Assembly: GCF_015062905.1 (NCBI RefSeq) | Contig: NZ_SUTK01000001.1 | Span: 52,363-116,362, forward strand | Reading direction: 5' to 3' | DNA from: Methanobrevibacter thaueri | GTDB lineage: Archaea; Methanobacteriota; Methanobacteria; Methanobacteriales; Methanobacteriaceae | Length of the DNA stretch: 64,000 nt | Shown: one piece after another, positions 25,125-35,682 of the stretch | Numbering within the stretch: position 1 is the stretch's first letter | Layout: the number at the start of each line of letters is the position of its first letter | Notes under the pieces: model-generated | The model's database searches: none | Told to the model about the DNA's origin: nothing | Seen by the model: the letters and a program-made list of their open reading frames with translations, nothing else | Position numbers and translations under genes: made by a program

Positions 25125-28100
25125 ATGATTAAAAAAATTAATATTTTATTAGTTTTATTATTACTTTTAGTGTCTATCGGCGCTGTGAGTGCTGCCGATG
25201 ATTTGAATGACACTATCTCAAGTGATGATGGAACTGTTTTGGAGGAAGTTGCATCTGAGGATGTTGTGGCTTCTGATAGTGAGGATATTGTATCTGCTAA
25301 TTCCCACACGGTTAATAAATCAAATTATTATAATTATTTTGATGCATCTACAGGGGAATTAAAGGATTCTTCCGCAAGTGAAGGAGATACAATTAATCTT
25401 GAAGGCGATTTTTCAAATTTAAAGTTTGTTTTTAAAAAGTCAGTAAATGTTGTTGGAAAAGACAATGTCAGATTATCCAATTGCATGTTTACATTTTCTG
25501 ATGGAGCTTCCGGAAGCTCTATTTCAAAATTGAACATTTTCAATACAAAAGAAACAACATATGGTATTTTCTTAAATGGAGTAAGTTATTGTACCATTCA
25601 GGATTGTTTTATTAACAATACTGGGGCTTCATCTTATGCGGTTTGTATTGCAAATAGTGCAAATTATAATAATGTCACTCATAACAATTTAAATGCATAT
25701 GGAATTACTTACGGTCATGGAACTCGTTCAACTCCTCCATTGCTTATAAGTGGAGCTCATTACAATTATATAGCAAATAATCTAATCGGTTGTGATGATG
25801 CAAATGCAATTTACTTATCAAGCTACTCTGGAGGTCCTTTGAAAGGAGGAAACTCCAATTTTAATTTGATTTACAATAACACTATAAAATATCACGTTCT
25901 TCCTACTTCCTGGAGTTATGGAATTCAATTAATGGGTGCAAATAACACAGTTGACTCAAATAGGATTATTGGAGCATATCGTGGTGTGTCATCCCAGGCA
26001 TCAGGCAATATTATTATTAATAATTGGATAATTAATATGACTGGTGCGGATTATAATCACCCTAATATTGAAGTAGGTGGAGATATAGGAATTGTTGGAG
26101 GCACTTATTCAACTATTGCAAATAATACAATTTTAAATGCAAGAATATTATCCAGCGGTGCGGGAATTTCAGTGTTGGACCATTCTACTGTAGAAAACAA
26201 TATTGTCCAGATAGCTTATAGAGGTACTGGAATACACCCGCAGGGTTCTGATATAATAATTAAAAACAATAATATTTCAACACTTTCAGGTGTGGGAATT
26301 TTATATAATTCTTATTCTTATAACCTAACAGTCATAGGTAATAACATTACAAGCCAATCCGGTGTCGGTGTTCTAATCCAAAAATTAAGTTCAAAAAGAA
26401 TGCCTGGAAACATTACTATCGTAAATAACTATATATTCACAGGCAACACTTATGCTATTGATGCAAGGGACGCTGATGCTAATTCGGAAAATGTGATAGG
26501 TCCGAACAATATTCCAAAAAATGGAGGTAAGGTTTTAACTCCTGAAGGTGAATATGATCCATCAGTTCCGGTTTACAATTTTAATGGAACAACCTACACA
26601 GTAACTCCTTCCAATTTAAATACTACTTTCTTGGAAGACAATGGAGCATTCAAATCAGATATTAAAGATGGGGATATATTAAATTTTGAAGGAGAATTCC
26701 ACAATCTAAGAATCCTTGTCAATAGAGGTGTCAAAATCAATGGTCAAAATGCAATCTTCTACAACACTACTTTCCAAGTATCTTCTGACGGTGCATGGCT
26801 CGAGAATTTAGTGATTAGAAACAATGATGCCGGAGGATCAAATTGTTGGGGAGTAGTTGCCTATAGGGTATTCGGAGCAACAATTAAAAATTGTGATATT
26901 GAAGTTTTCGACCTAAATTCAGCCTATGCAATTTATGTGGTGGAATCAAGCAATGTTGATGTATTGAACAACAGGCTATTCTCCAGCGGCAGTTATTTAA
27001 CTTACACACTCCTCGCCCACACAGTTGAGGACTGTAATTTTATCAACAACACCATTAAAACTGAAGGTACAGGTAACATTTATGCCCTTTCCGGTGGTGA
27101 AACTTGTATTGACGGTAACTGCATTGACGGCAATTGCTTGGATGGTAATTGTTTAGACGGAAACTGTTTGGATGGTAATTGCTTGGATGGTAATTGTTTA
27201 GACGGTAATTGTCTGGATGGTAACTGTTTGGATGGTAATTGTTTAGACGGTAATTGTCTGGATGGTAATTGTTTAGATGGAAGTTGCCTTGACGGTAGTT
27301 GCTTTGACGGAAATCATTATGTCACAGGAATTTTCAGAACTTACGGAATTTTAATGATTTATGCTTCCGGAAACAACGTTTCTGGAAATAGGGTTAATGT
27401 CACTTCTAAATTAAATAGGACAGTTGGCACCAATCAATCCACTAACTCCCTTGTAGGTATTGACTTGTATTATAATAGTCATGATAACACTTTCTCATCA
27501 AATAATATCTATGTATACGGTAATGATAATTATATCTATGGAATGGGAGTTTTAGGATATACTGAGGGACATAATGCTCCTGAAGGTCAAGGTGCAACAA
27601 ATACTCGCTTTATTAACAATCAAATCCTATTGGAAGGAACATATTTCGTTGAAGGATTTGTGATTGGGCAGGAATCTACCGATACAATAATTACTTCAAA
27701 TATTGTTAATATGCAATCTGATTGTGTAGCTTATGGTATTAATTTGGAAAAGCCACAAAATTCCATTATCAATAAAAATACATTCGTAATAAATTCCGAT
27801 GTTGTATATGGAATTGAAGCTTTCAATTCAAATAATAATAAAATTAGCGAAAATAATTTTGAAATCAATGCAAAACTAGCTTATGGATTTGCACTTGCCA
27901 ATTCTGTTAATAATGAAATTGTTGAAAATGAAATAATCGCTAATGGAACTGGTGAAGCGATTTCATTTAACAATCATGATGTAATCTCTGAAGGAAATGC
28001 TGGAATTTATCTTGATTCTAATTCAACTAATAATAATATTACAAACAATGAAATCACTTCTAATAAAGGTTATGCAATACTCTTAGATGAAGATGCAATT

Positions 28101-29546
28101 AATAATGTCATCGAAGACAATTATCTGGTTTCAGAATTGGGAATAGGTGATGATGGAGTAAATGATGCGTCAAATAATGTTGTAAGGAACAATTATAAGT
28201 ATTTGGTTAATGGTATTCTTCAAGATATCAATATCAATTACTTGGAAAATGGAACATTTGTTTTCACAACTGAAGATAATGCTTTGGAAGGTGCAACAGT
28301 CAAATTTATGGATTTAGACGGTAATGTCATTAGTGAGGCCATTATAACAAATGGTGAAGCAAAATCCGAATATAGTTTTGTTGACTACACTCCAGCTTCA
28401 TATACCATTTCAGCATTAGTAAATAAAAAATACTTCAGGTTAACCGAATTCTCCGCTCTTTTAAGTGTTGAAGATGGAGACTTGGATGTAGTTTTATACA
28501 ATACAACTGGTGCAATGCATAGGAACGCTGAATTCATAGCTGTAATTAAAAACATTTTAGGCATTGGCGTTGAGGGAATAACTGTCGAATTTTACGTCAA
28601 CGATGAGGGTTATGAAAGTTATGTTGGTAAGGCTGTCAGTGATGTCAATGGTATAGCTTCTCTCATGGGAGAAATACCTGAAATATATGATGCTTCTCCA
28701 TTAATCATTGCAAAAATTATTAATCCGGATTATTTCAAATCAACTTCTGCAAATGCTAATTTAACTGCTTATAAATTACTAAGCACAAAACTCACAATCA
28801 ATACAAATGTTTATCCTGGTGGTGTTTTAGCCATTTTGAAAGATGCAAAAGGTAATTTGTTACCTAATAAGTTGGTTTCAGTGAAAATCGGTTCAAAAAC
28901 TTATGATATTTCAACCAATTCCAAAGGAGAAATAATCATGCCGGTTATTTCCAAAGGCAGCTATTCAGTTTCTGTTTCATTTGCAGGTGATGCACAGTAT
29001 TATGATTCTAAAAATACTGCAAAAATAACTGTTTTGCCTTCAATTGTTGAAAGCAAAAGTTATACTGTCTATTATGGAAACACAATAACCTATAAAGTGC
29101 GTGTAAAAGGATCTGACGGAAGTTATGGTGCTGGAAATGTCGTAACCATTAAAGTAAACGGTCAAACTTACAAAGTCCAGACAGATAAAAACGGTTATGC
29201 CACCAAAGTACTCAAACTTAAAGCCGGAACCTACACAATCACTTCAGAGTTTAAAGGCGATAAAGTTTCAAACAAGCTAACTTTCAAGCCTACCCTGACT
29301 GCAAAAAATATCGTAGCGAAAAAAGCTAAAAAGATTAAATTTTCAGTAAAAGTGGTTGATAAGAATGGTAAAGCAGTGAAAAAGAAAAAGGTTACTTTTA
29401 AAATCAAAGGTAAAAAATACACTGCCAGAACAAATAAAAAAGGCGTAGCTACTGCATCCATTAAGAATTTGAAAGTAGGTAAATATTCTATCAGTTCAAG
29501 TTTTGGCGGATGCACAATTAAAAATACAATCAAAATCAAAAAGTAA
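25125..29546 (+). CDS. Adhesin-like protein with beta-helix, CLDGN repeats and Ig-like C-terminus
   Basis: 1,473 residues. Signal peptide MIKKINILLVLLLLLVSIG to SAADD. Two beta-helix blocks (about 70-460 and 500-1010) consist of short turns with NNI, NNTI and AYGI patterns typical of pectate-lyase-like folds. Between turns of the second block, residues 661-730 are 14 pentapeptides of type CLDGN (separate entry). Several Ig-like modules (about 1030-1400) follow, and a Lys-rich terminal domain (KGKKYTARTNKKGVATASIK) is shared with the other adhesins here. GAGG precedes the ATG by six bases. Likely anchored to the cell wall; adhesion is inferred from family. Confidence 0.87.
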   Translation: MIKKINILLVLLLLLVSIGAVSAADDLNDTISSDDGTVLEEVASEDVVASDSEDIVSANSHTVNKSNYYNYFDASTGELKDSSASEGDTINLEGDFSNLKFVFKKSVNVVGKDNVRLSNCMFTFSDGASGSSISKLNIFNTKETTYGIFLNGVSYCTIQDCFINNTGASSYAVCIANSANYNNVTHNNLNAYGITYGHGTRSTPPLLISGAHYNYIANNLIGCDDANAIYLSSYSGGPLKGGNSNFNLIYNNTIKYHVLPTSWSYGIQLMGANNTVDSNRIIGAYRGVSSQASGNIIINNWIINMTGADYNHPNIEVGGDIGIVGGTYSTIANNTILNARILSSGAGISVLDHSTVENNIVQIAYRGTGIHPQGSDIIIKNNNISTLSGVGILYNSYSYNLTVIGNNITSQSGVGVLIQKLSSKRMPGNITIVNNYIFTGNTYAIDARDADANSENVIGPNNIPKNGGKVLTPEGEYDPSVPVYNFNGTTYTVTPSNLNTTFLEDNGAFKSDIKDGDILNFEGEFHNLRILVNRGVKINGQNAIFYNTTFQVSSDGAWLENLVIRNNDAGGSNCWGVVAYRVFGATIKNCDIEVFDLNSAYAIYVVESSNVDVLNNRLFSSGSYLTYTLLAHTVEDCNFINNTIKTEGTGNIYALSGGETCIDGNCIDGNCLDGNCLDGNCLDGNCLDGNCLDGNCLDGNCLDGNCLDGNCLDGNCLDGSCLDGSCFDGNHYVTGIFRTYGILMIYASGNNVSGNRVNVTSKLNRTVGTNQSTNSLVGIDLYYNSHDNTFSSNNIYVYGNDNYIYGMGVLGYTEGHNAPEGQGATNTRFINNQILLEGTYFVEGFVIGQESTDTIITSNIVNMQSDCVAYGINLEKPQNSIINKNTFVINSDVVYGIEAFNSNNNKISENNFEINAKLAYGFALANSVNNEIVENEIIANGTGEAISFNNHDVISEGNAGIYLDSNSTNNNITNNEITSNKGYAILLDEDAINNVIEDNYLVSELGIGDDGVNDASNNVVRNNYKYLVNGILQDININYLENGTFVFTTEDNALEGATVKFMDLDGNVISEAIITNGEAKSEYSFVDYTPASYTISALVNKKYFRLTEFSALLSVEDGDLDVVLYNTTGAMHRNAEFIAVIKNILGIGVEGITVEFYVNDEGYESYVGKAVSDVNGIASLMGEIPEIYDASPLIIAKIINPDYFKSTSANANLTAYKLLSTKLTINTNVYPGGVLAILKDAKGNLLPNKLVSVKIGSKTYDISTNSKGEIIMPVISKGSYSVSVSFAGDAQYYDSKNTAKITVLPSIVESKSYTVYYGNTITYKVRVKGSDGSYGAGNVVTIKVNGQTYKVQTDKNGYATKVLKLKAGTYTITSEFKGDKVSNKLTFKPTLTAKNIVAKKAKKIKFSVKVVDKNGKAVKKKKVTFKIKGKKYTARTNKKGVATASIKNLKVGKYSISSSFGGCTIKNTIKIKK
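27105..27314 (+). repeat. Fourteen tandem 15-bp units encoding CxDGx pentapeptides
   Basis: In-frame array inside the adhesin: two CIDGN, nine CLDGN, two CLDGS and one CFDGN. Codon use differs between units (TTG, TTA, CTG; GAT/GAC; GGT/GGA; AAT/AAC), so the array is not a very recent slippage product throughout. It places a cysteine every five residues over 70 residues. Confidence 0.95.
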
Positions 29547-29701
29547 AGGTTATTAACCTTTATTTTACTTTTTTTTCAAATAACCTTTAATAACATTTAA
29601 ATATATTTAATTACTATTTTTTAATATAGTCAATCTATAATTTTTATTCATCAAATTTATTAGACTATACTTTAATTTAATAATAATAAAGAGGTGTAAA
29701 T

Positions 29702-32700
29702 ATTAAACAAAAAGCCCTGATTATTTCATTGCTTCTACTTTTTTTAATGGTTTTATCAGTTAGTGCAACTTTTGCGGCTGATGAAAATGTAACATTATCA
29801 GAAGTGGATGATGAAGTAACCATTGATCAAGATGTTCTAAGCGTTCAAGAAGATAATGCACCGCTTAGTGTTGAGGATGAAGGTGTTGTTGAAGCTGATG
29901 ACGGCTTTGATGATGTTTTGAAAGCGGAAAATGTTGTAACAAATAATACGTTCCACAATTACTTTGATGATTCAGGTAATTTGTTGGATACCGTAACAGA
30001 TGATGAATTAATTTTTGAAGGGGACTTTTCCGGAATTGATGTAAATTACATTACCATTGATCGAGAAATTAAGTTCACTGGAAAAAATGCAATATTTAAC
30101 GGAGTATCCTTTGTAATTTCTTCAGATGATGTTGAAATAAATGGTTTTGATTTAACAGGTTCAGATTATGCATTAATCACTATGTCTGAAGTTTCTAATG
30201 TAATAATTTCTGACTGTAAAATAAATTTCACTGCTGTTGAAGATTCTGATAGTTATGCAATTTATGCATTTTCTGTCGATACTTTGAAAATTATTAACAA
30301 CAATATAACTTATGTTGGATGCACAAACGGAACTTACATAAATAATGCTATTCGTATTGAAGGGGATGAGGAAGAAGAAATATCTTCAGACGAGATTATA
30401 ATTCAAAAAAACAATTTTGATATTACACTTCCTTCAGTTGCTATAAAACATCCTGACATGTATTCACTTGAAAATACTAAAATATTCTCTGCAGGTATTG
30501 ATTTATTTTATTGTTACGATGTAAATATCATCGACAATGAAATGAATATTAAATATAATAATCATTATGGTAAATTAGATTCAATAGTAGGTATTTCTGT
30601 TAGGGGAAATCCAATGAATCTCATTTCAGAGGATCCTATTGTTTCTGAAGAAGTTTTAATTAAAAACAATGTAATTAAAGCAACAGGTTACAATTATATT
30701 TATGGTATTTTGATTGCAGGAAACGATTTTGAAGTTTCAGACAATCAATTAACAATTTCCTCTGATAATTATTATGCAAACGCTATTGAAGTCGAAGGAC
30801 CTTCTGAAGAGGGTATTGTAAAAAATAACACAATTTCACTTAAAGCACCTGGCGCAACTTATGGTATTATTAGTGGTGTTTTAACTATGGGTATTATTGA
30901 TGGTGTTAATTATGTTGATAACACTATTGATGTTGAATCCTACTTTGCCTGTGGTATAGAGTTATCACAATGGGATTCTGAAATTACTAACAATAATATT
31001 TCAGTAAAAGGTAATTACACAGTCGGAATTTGTGACAGTGCTAAAAATGGTGAATCTACTATTTCTAAAAATACAATTGAGTGTTTTGGTACAAATATTG
31101 GTGATGACCCTACCGGTGACACTATTTTAGGTAAAGAAAGTATTGCTATTGCTGTTTTAGGTGATGTAACTATTGAAAATAATAATATCTCCTCTACTAA
31201 TGTAGGTATTGAAGCAGTTGAAGAAGGCACTGTTGTTATCAGAAAAAATGATATTAATGTGATTGCTAACACTGGTAAAATTGATAATTTTGCTATTGTT
31301 GCTAGTGAGATTGATGATTTAACTATTATTAATAACAATGTAACATACGCAGGTATGGTTGATTACCAATTCGTAACCATTGGCTATGATGATTGGGGTT
31401 ATCCTATTTATGATACCAGCAATAACACTCACGCCTATGGTGTTTTCATTAAAAATAGTGATGTTAAGATTGCGGATAATAATTTTGATATTGCCATTCC
31501 TACCTTTGCTGTAAACTGGGGTGCTGCCCGTGAATCTTTCAGTGAAGGTATTGTTTTAGCAGGTTGTGATGATGCGGTATTAAGCAACAATAATATTACA
31601 ATAAGTGCTAATGGCGGTAATAGTTGGGATACTATTTACGGTATTGATATTTTGAATTCCGCTAATCCAACCGTTGTAGTTAACGATATAGTTCTTAATG
31701 GTGCAGGTTATTCCTATGGTATCATTATCAATGATGAACTTTTCAAAATATATACTAATAACATTACTGTAACCTCTGACGAATATGCATGTGGCATTGA
31801 TGTTGAAGGTGCAGCTAAAGGTGAGATTGAGAACAATATTGTCACTGCTACTGCAACCAATTCCGCTTATCCGATTTACACTGGTATGGTAGCAGGTCAG
31901 GACGTAGTGGTTTCCATAAATAACAATGAAATTAAAGGTGAAGCTTACTATGTTGTTGGTTTAGAGATTGCTGCTTCAGAAGCTCATATTTATGAAAATG
32001 TTATTTATGTAGATGGTAATCATACTATTGGTATTGGAACTAAAGTTTCCAAGGTTGAAATAAAGGACAATATTATTAATGCTTTTGCTTCAAATGTTGG
32101 AGATAATCCTGTTTGGGATAGTATGAAAACTGATAACTGTGGTATTAAAGTAATTAGTGGTAATGCAATCATAACTGATAATAAAATCGCTTCTAATGCC
32201 ATAGGAATCAATGCTGATTCAACAAATGATATTGTGAAAATTATAGATAATGATATTGTTGTTAATGCTAATAGTGGTAAAGTTAATAATTATGCTATTG
32301 TTGCTGAAGAAGTTAACTTAACTATTGTTGATAACAATGTAACATTCAATGGTATGGTTGATAACCAATTCGTAATCATTGGCTATGATGATTGGGGTTA
32401 CCCAATTTATGACTCATCCAATAATACCAGATCATATGCTGTTTTCGTTAAAAATAGTGATCTTGTAATTAGAGATAATGATTTTGACATTGCTATTCCT
32501 ACCTTTGCTGTTAACTGGGGCGCTACCCGTGAATCTTTCAGTGAAGGTATTGTTATAGTGGGTTGTGATGATGCGATATTAAACAACAATAATATTACTA
32601 TAAGCACTAATGGAGGCACTAGCTGGGATACTATTTATGGTATTGATATTTTGAATTCCGCTAATGCAAAAGTTGTTTCTAACGATATACTTGTTAATGG

Positions 32701-34177
32701 TGCAGGTTATACCTATGCTATCATTATTAATGACGAGTATTTTGTTATTTCAGACAACAATATTGTTGTAACATCTGACGAATATGCATGTGGCATTGAT
32801 GTTGAAGGCACTGCTGAAGGAATAATCGTTTCAAATAATATAGACACTACTGCTGCTAACTCTGCTTACCCGATTTACTCTGGAATGAATTACATGCCGG
32901 TCACCATTACTATTCAAAAGAATAACATAACCGGTGAAGCTTATTATGTTGTAGGTATTGAAGTAGGTGGAACCGAAGCAGAAATAATTGAAAATGATAT
33001 TAAAGTAAGTGGTAATCATACTATAGGTATTGGTGCTTATATTGATGAAATAACCATTGATAACAACAATATTACTTCCAATGCTTCAAAAGTAGGCGAT
33101 AAATCTATTTGGGATCAAATGGGAATCGCTGATACTGGTGTTGTAATCAAAAAAGGTAATTTCACTATTACAAACAATGAGATTGAAACAACCGGAGATT
33201 ATGCGGCTAAATTAGGTGACAATAATGGTACTATTGCCGATAACAAAATGACCAGTAATGAAGGTGAAGGTGATATGACTATTTATGGAACAGGTAATAT
33301 AACTGAATCTGGAAACACAGGTGTTCCTACCGATAAGCTCAAAGTTGTTGTTGCTGCTGTTGAGTTTACCAAAGTTTACGGCACTGATGATCTCTTTACA
33401 GTTAAACTTTTAGATGAATACGGTCGTCCAGTGTCTAATAAAACAGTTACTGTATCTCTTGCAGGTCAAACATTCGCTAACGTTACTGATATGAACGGTA
33501 AAGCCACATTCAATATTAATGTGGTTCCTGAAGAATATCTTGCTTTGATTAAATTTGAGGGCGATAATAACTACCTTTATAAATCTGTTTATAATTATGT
33601 CGCCATTACCAAAGCACCATCAGCAATTACCGCTCCAGACAAATCACTTTTAGTAACCGCCACTAAATCTGGTGTAAATTACCAAATTGTCTTAAAAGAC
33701 AACTCAGGTAAGGTTTTAGCAAATCAAAAAGTAACTATCAACGGTAAAGAATATACCACTGATGATAAAGGTGTAGTTAATTACAAAATCACTGCTTCTA
33801 AAGCTGGAACTCAAAAGTTAACAGTTAAGTTTGCTGGAGATGCATATTATGCAGAATCCACCAAGACTGCAACTATCAAAATCAGCAAAGAAGCAGCCAA
33901 ATTGACTGCTAAAAAGAAAACTTTCAAAGCTAAAGTCAAAACCAAAAAATACACTGTAACCTTAAAAGACAGTAAAGGTAAAGCAATCAAAAAAGCTAAA
34001 GTAACCTTAAAAGTTAAAGGTAAAACCTACAAAGCAACCACCAACGCTAAAGGTAAAGCTACCTTTAAAGTTAAAAACTTAAAGAAAAAAGGCAAATACA
34101 CTGCTAAAGTTAACTTTGCTGGAAACAACCTTTACAATAAAGTTGCAAAATCAGTTAAAATTACTGTTAAAAAATAG
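29702..34177 (+). CDS. Adhesin-like protein with duplicated beta-helix blocks, probable ATT start
   Basis: About 1,491 residues. The signal peptide (KQKALIISLLLLFLMVLSV to TFAAD) begins upstream of the first usable TTG (29729). GAGGTG at 29691-29696, five bases before ATT 29702, indicates ATT as start. The body is a long beta-helix with NNN/NNI turns and a large internal duplication (separate entry). The C-terminal 280 residues hold Ig-like modules and a Lys-rich end (KGKTYKATTNAKGKATFKVK). Architecture and position, right after another adhesin gene, suggest a tandem family of surface proteins. Function inferred only from family. Confidence 0.85.
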   Translation: MKQKALIISLLLLFLMVLSVSATFAADENVTLSEVDDEVTIDQDVLSVQEDNAPLSVEDEGVVEADDGFDDVLKAENVVTNNTFHNYFDDSGNLLDTVTDDELIFEGDFSGIDVNYITIDREIKFTGKNAIFNGVSFVISSDDVEINGFDLTGSDYALITMSEVSNVIISDCKINFTAVEDSDSYAIYAFSVDTLKIINNNITYVGCTNGTYINNAIRIEGDEEEEISSDEIIIQKNNFDITLPSVAIKHPDMYSLENTKIFSAGIDLFYCYDVNIIDNEMNIKYNNHYGKLDSIVGISVRGNPMNLISEDPIVSEEVLIKNNVIKATGYNYIYGILIAGNDFEVSDNQLTISSDNYYANAIEVEGPSEEGIVKNNTISLKAPGATYGIISGVLTMGIIDGVNYVDNTIDVESYFACGIELSQWDSEITNNNISVKGNYTVGICDSAKNGESTISKNTIECFGTNIGDDPTGDTILGKESIAIAVLGDVTIENNNISSTNVGIEAVEEGTVVIRKNDINVIANTGKIDNFAIVASEIDDLTIINNNVTYAGMVDYQFVTIGYDDWGYPIYDTSNNTHAYGVFIKNSDVKIADNNFDIAIPTFAVNWGAARESFSEGIVLAGCDDAVLSNNNITISANGGNSWDTIYGIDILNSANPTVVVNDIVLNGAGYSYGIIINDELFKIYTNNITVTSDEYACGIDVEGAAKGEIENNIVTATATNSAYPIYTGMVAGQDVVVSINNNEIKGEAYYVVGLEIAASEAHIYENVIYVDGNHTIGIGTKVSKVEIKDNIINAFASNVGDNPVWDSMKTDNCGIKVISGNAIITDNKIASNAIGINADSTNDIVKIIDNDIVVNANSGKVNNYAIVAEEVNLTIVDNNVTFNGMVDNQFVIIGYDDWGYPIYDSSNNTRSYAVFVKNSDLVIRDNDFDIAIPTFAVNWGATRESFSEGIVIVGCDDAILNNNNITISTNGGTSWDTIYGIDILNSANAKVVSNDILVNGAGYTYAIIINDEYFVISDNNIVVTSDEYACGIDVEGTAEGIIVSNNIDTTAANSAYPIYSGMNYMPVTITIQKNNITGEAYYVVGIEVGGTEAEIIENDIKVSGNHTIGIGAYIDEITIDNNNITSNASKVGDKSIWDQMGIADTGVVIKKGNFTITNNEIETTGDYAAKLGDNNGTIADNKMTSNEGEGDMTIYGTGNITESGNTGVPTDKLKVVVAAVEFTKVYGTDDLFTVKLLDEYGRPVSNKTVTVSLAGQTFANVTDMNGKATFNINVVPEEYLALIKFEGDNNYLYKSVYNYVAITKAPSAITAPDKSLLVTATKSGVNYQIVLKDNSGKVLANQKVTINGKEYTTDDKGVVNYKITASKAGTQKLTVKFAGDAYYAESTKTATIKISKEAAKLTAKKKTFKAKVKTKKYTVTLKDSKGKAIKKAKVTLKVKGKTYKATTNAKGKATFKVKNLKKKGKYTAKVNFAGNNLYNKVAKSVKITVKK
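31247..33190 (+). repeat. Large internal duplication in the adhesin gene (about 1 kb units)
   Basis: Two copies offset by 999-1002 bp (about 333 codons). For example GYDDWGYPIYD is encoded from 31382 and again from 32381, followed in both by FAVNWGA, RESFSEGIV, SWDTIYGIDILNSAN and TSDEYACGIDVEG. Weaker similarity to the end of the unit precedes the first copy (NIGDDPTGD versus NVGDNPVWD), hinting at an older third copy. Confidence 0.92.
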
Positions 34178-34407
34178 GGATTTTTAATCTCTATTACTTT
34201 TTTTATTTTTTCATATAGATTACTCAATTTATAATTACTGTTTTTAAAATGTCACTTAATTATATTCGATAACCTATAATTTATTGTATATGATTTCATT
34301 ACAAAATAACATTTAATGTATCGTTGCTTCAATATTTGTGGCACTTATTTTTGCCTTGAAAATCGGTAATAAAAAATAGTAAAAAAAGTAAATTAGTGTT
34401 GACTAAT

Positions 34408-35553
34408 CTACTCCATTGCATCCTTGACCCTGTCGAAGAGTCCTTTTTTGACCTGCTTGATTTCATCTCCGCTGATTTCGGCGAACTGCTTGAGCAAGTC
34501 TTTTTGTTTTGAATTTAATTTTTTAGGAACTACAACAGTAACGGTAACGTACATGTTTCCTCTACCTTTGTGCCTGACGGAGTTCATTCCTTGGCCTCTT
34601 AGTTTGAATACAGTACCGCTTTGTGTTCCAGGAGCAATCTTGAATTCAACCTCTTTCCCCTCAATGGTAGGAATGCTTAAAACATCACCCAATGCCGCTT
34701 GCGGGAAACTCACTTGCTGTTCCATGTACAGGTGGTCGCCTTCACGGGTGAATTTCTTGTCCCTTTTGATGTGGATAGTTACAATCAAGTCCCCTTCGAG
34801 ACCTGCTTTTTCGCCGCAGTTTCCTTCACCTGAAACCCTTAAGTGATTGCCTTCGTCGACTCCTTCAGGAATTTCGATTTTGATTGTTTTTGTTTTTCTT
34901 TTGCTTCCCTTACCGTGGCAGTCTTCACATGGATCTGTAATTATCTTACCTGTTCCGCCACAGTCTCTGCACGCCCTTACGTTAACCATCTGGCCTAGGA
35001 AAGTGTTGCTGACTTCCTTGATTTGGCCTGTTCCTCCACAGGTTGTACAGGTTTCAGGGTCGGATCCAGGCTTTGATTTGGAACCGTGGCATGTTGGACA
35101 CAATTCGCTTCTTGTGATTTTGATTTCCTTTTCACAGCCTTGGAATGCCTCTTCAAGAGTTATTGGAACTTCAGTATATATGTCTGAACCTCTTTGAGGG
35201 CCTGCATTCCTTCCTCTGGAGCGGGCACCTCCTCCTCCGAAGAACATATCGAATATGTTTCCTATATCGAATCCCTGGAAAATGTCGTCGAAGTTCACGT
35301 TTTGATAGAAATCTTCAGCTGTAAATCCATCCATTCCTGCATGACCGAATTGGTCATACCTTTGACGTTTTTCATCGTCAGACAAGACAGCGTAAGCTTC
35401 ACTTACTTCTTTAAACTTATCTTCTGCATCTGGTTCATCACAAACGTCCGGATGGTATTGTCTGGCTAATTTACGATAAGCTTTTTTAATTGTTTTCTCA
35501 TCGGCGTTTTTGTCAACGCCTAAAACTTCATAATAATCTCGCTTGTCTGCCAT
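34408..35553 (-). CDS. dnaJ: Molecular chaperone DnaJ (Hsp40)
   Basis: 381-residue class I co-chaperone that delivers unfolded clients to DnaK and stimulates its ATPase. Visible are the J domain with the HPD motif (QYHPDVCDE, about residue 34), a Gly/Phe-rich region with FFGGGGARSRG, and four zinc-binding repeats CPTCHGSK, CTTCGGTG, CRDCGGTG and CEDCHGKG. The C-terminal client-binding domains complete it. GGTGAACAA precedes the ATG. Third gene of grpE-dnaK-dnaJ; the 129-bp gap after dnaK may hold a separate promoter. Confidence 0.97.
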   Translation of the reverse strand: MADKRDYYEVLGVDKNADEKTIKKAYRKLARQYHPDVCDEPDAEDKFKEVSEAYAVLSDDEKRQRYDQFGHAGMDGFTAEDFYQNVNFDDIFQGFDIGNIFDMFFGGGGARSRGRNAGPQRGSDIYTEVPITLEEAFQGCEKEIKITRSELCPTCHGSKSKPGSDPETCTTCGGTGQIKEVSNTFLGQMVNVRACRDCGGTGKIITDPCEDCHGKGSKRKTKTIKIEIPEGVDEGNHLRVSGEGNCGEKAGLEGDLIVTIHIKRDKKFTREGDHLYMEQQVSFPQAALGDVLSIPTIEGKEVEFKIAPGTQSGTVFKLRGQGMNSVRHKGRGNMYVTVTVVVPKKLNSKQKDLLKQFAEISGDEIKQVKKGLFDRVKDAME

Positions 35554-35682
35554 TTGTTCACCTTAAAAAATAATAAATAGAATAAATAATAGTTTTATTT
35601 TAATTGTTAGTTTAACTATTTTTTTGATTCTGATTCTGATTTTGTCTTAACCTAACAATCCAATAAAACTGTATTATTTAAT

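Noticed and set aside
34316..34380. Possible small membrane-protein end (VASIFVALIFALKIGNKK) after the second adhesin
   Set aside because: The frame has a stop just upstream and no start codon; most likely chance hydrophobic reading or a very short remnant.
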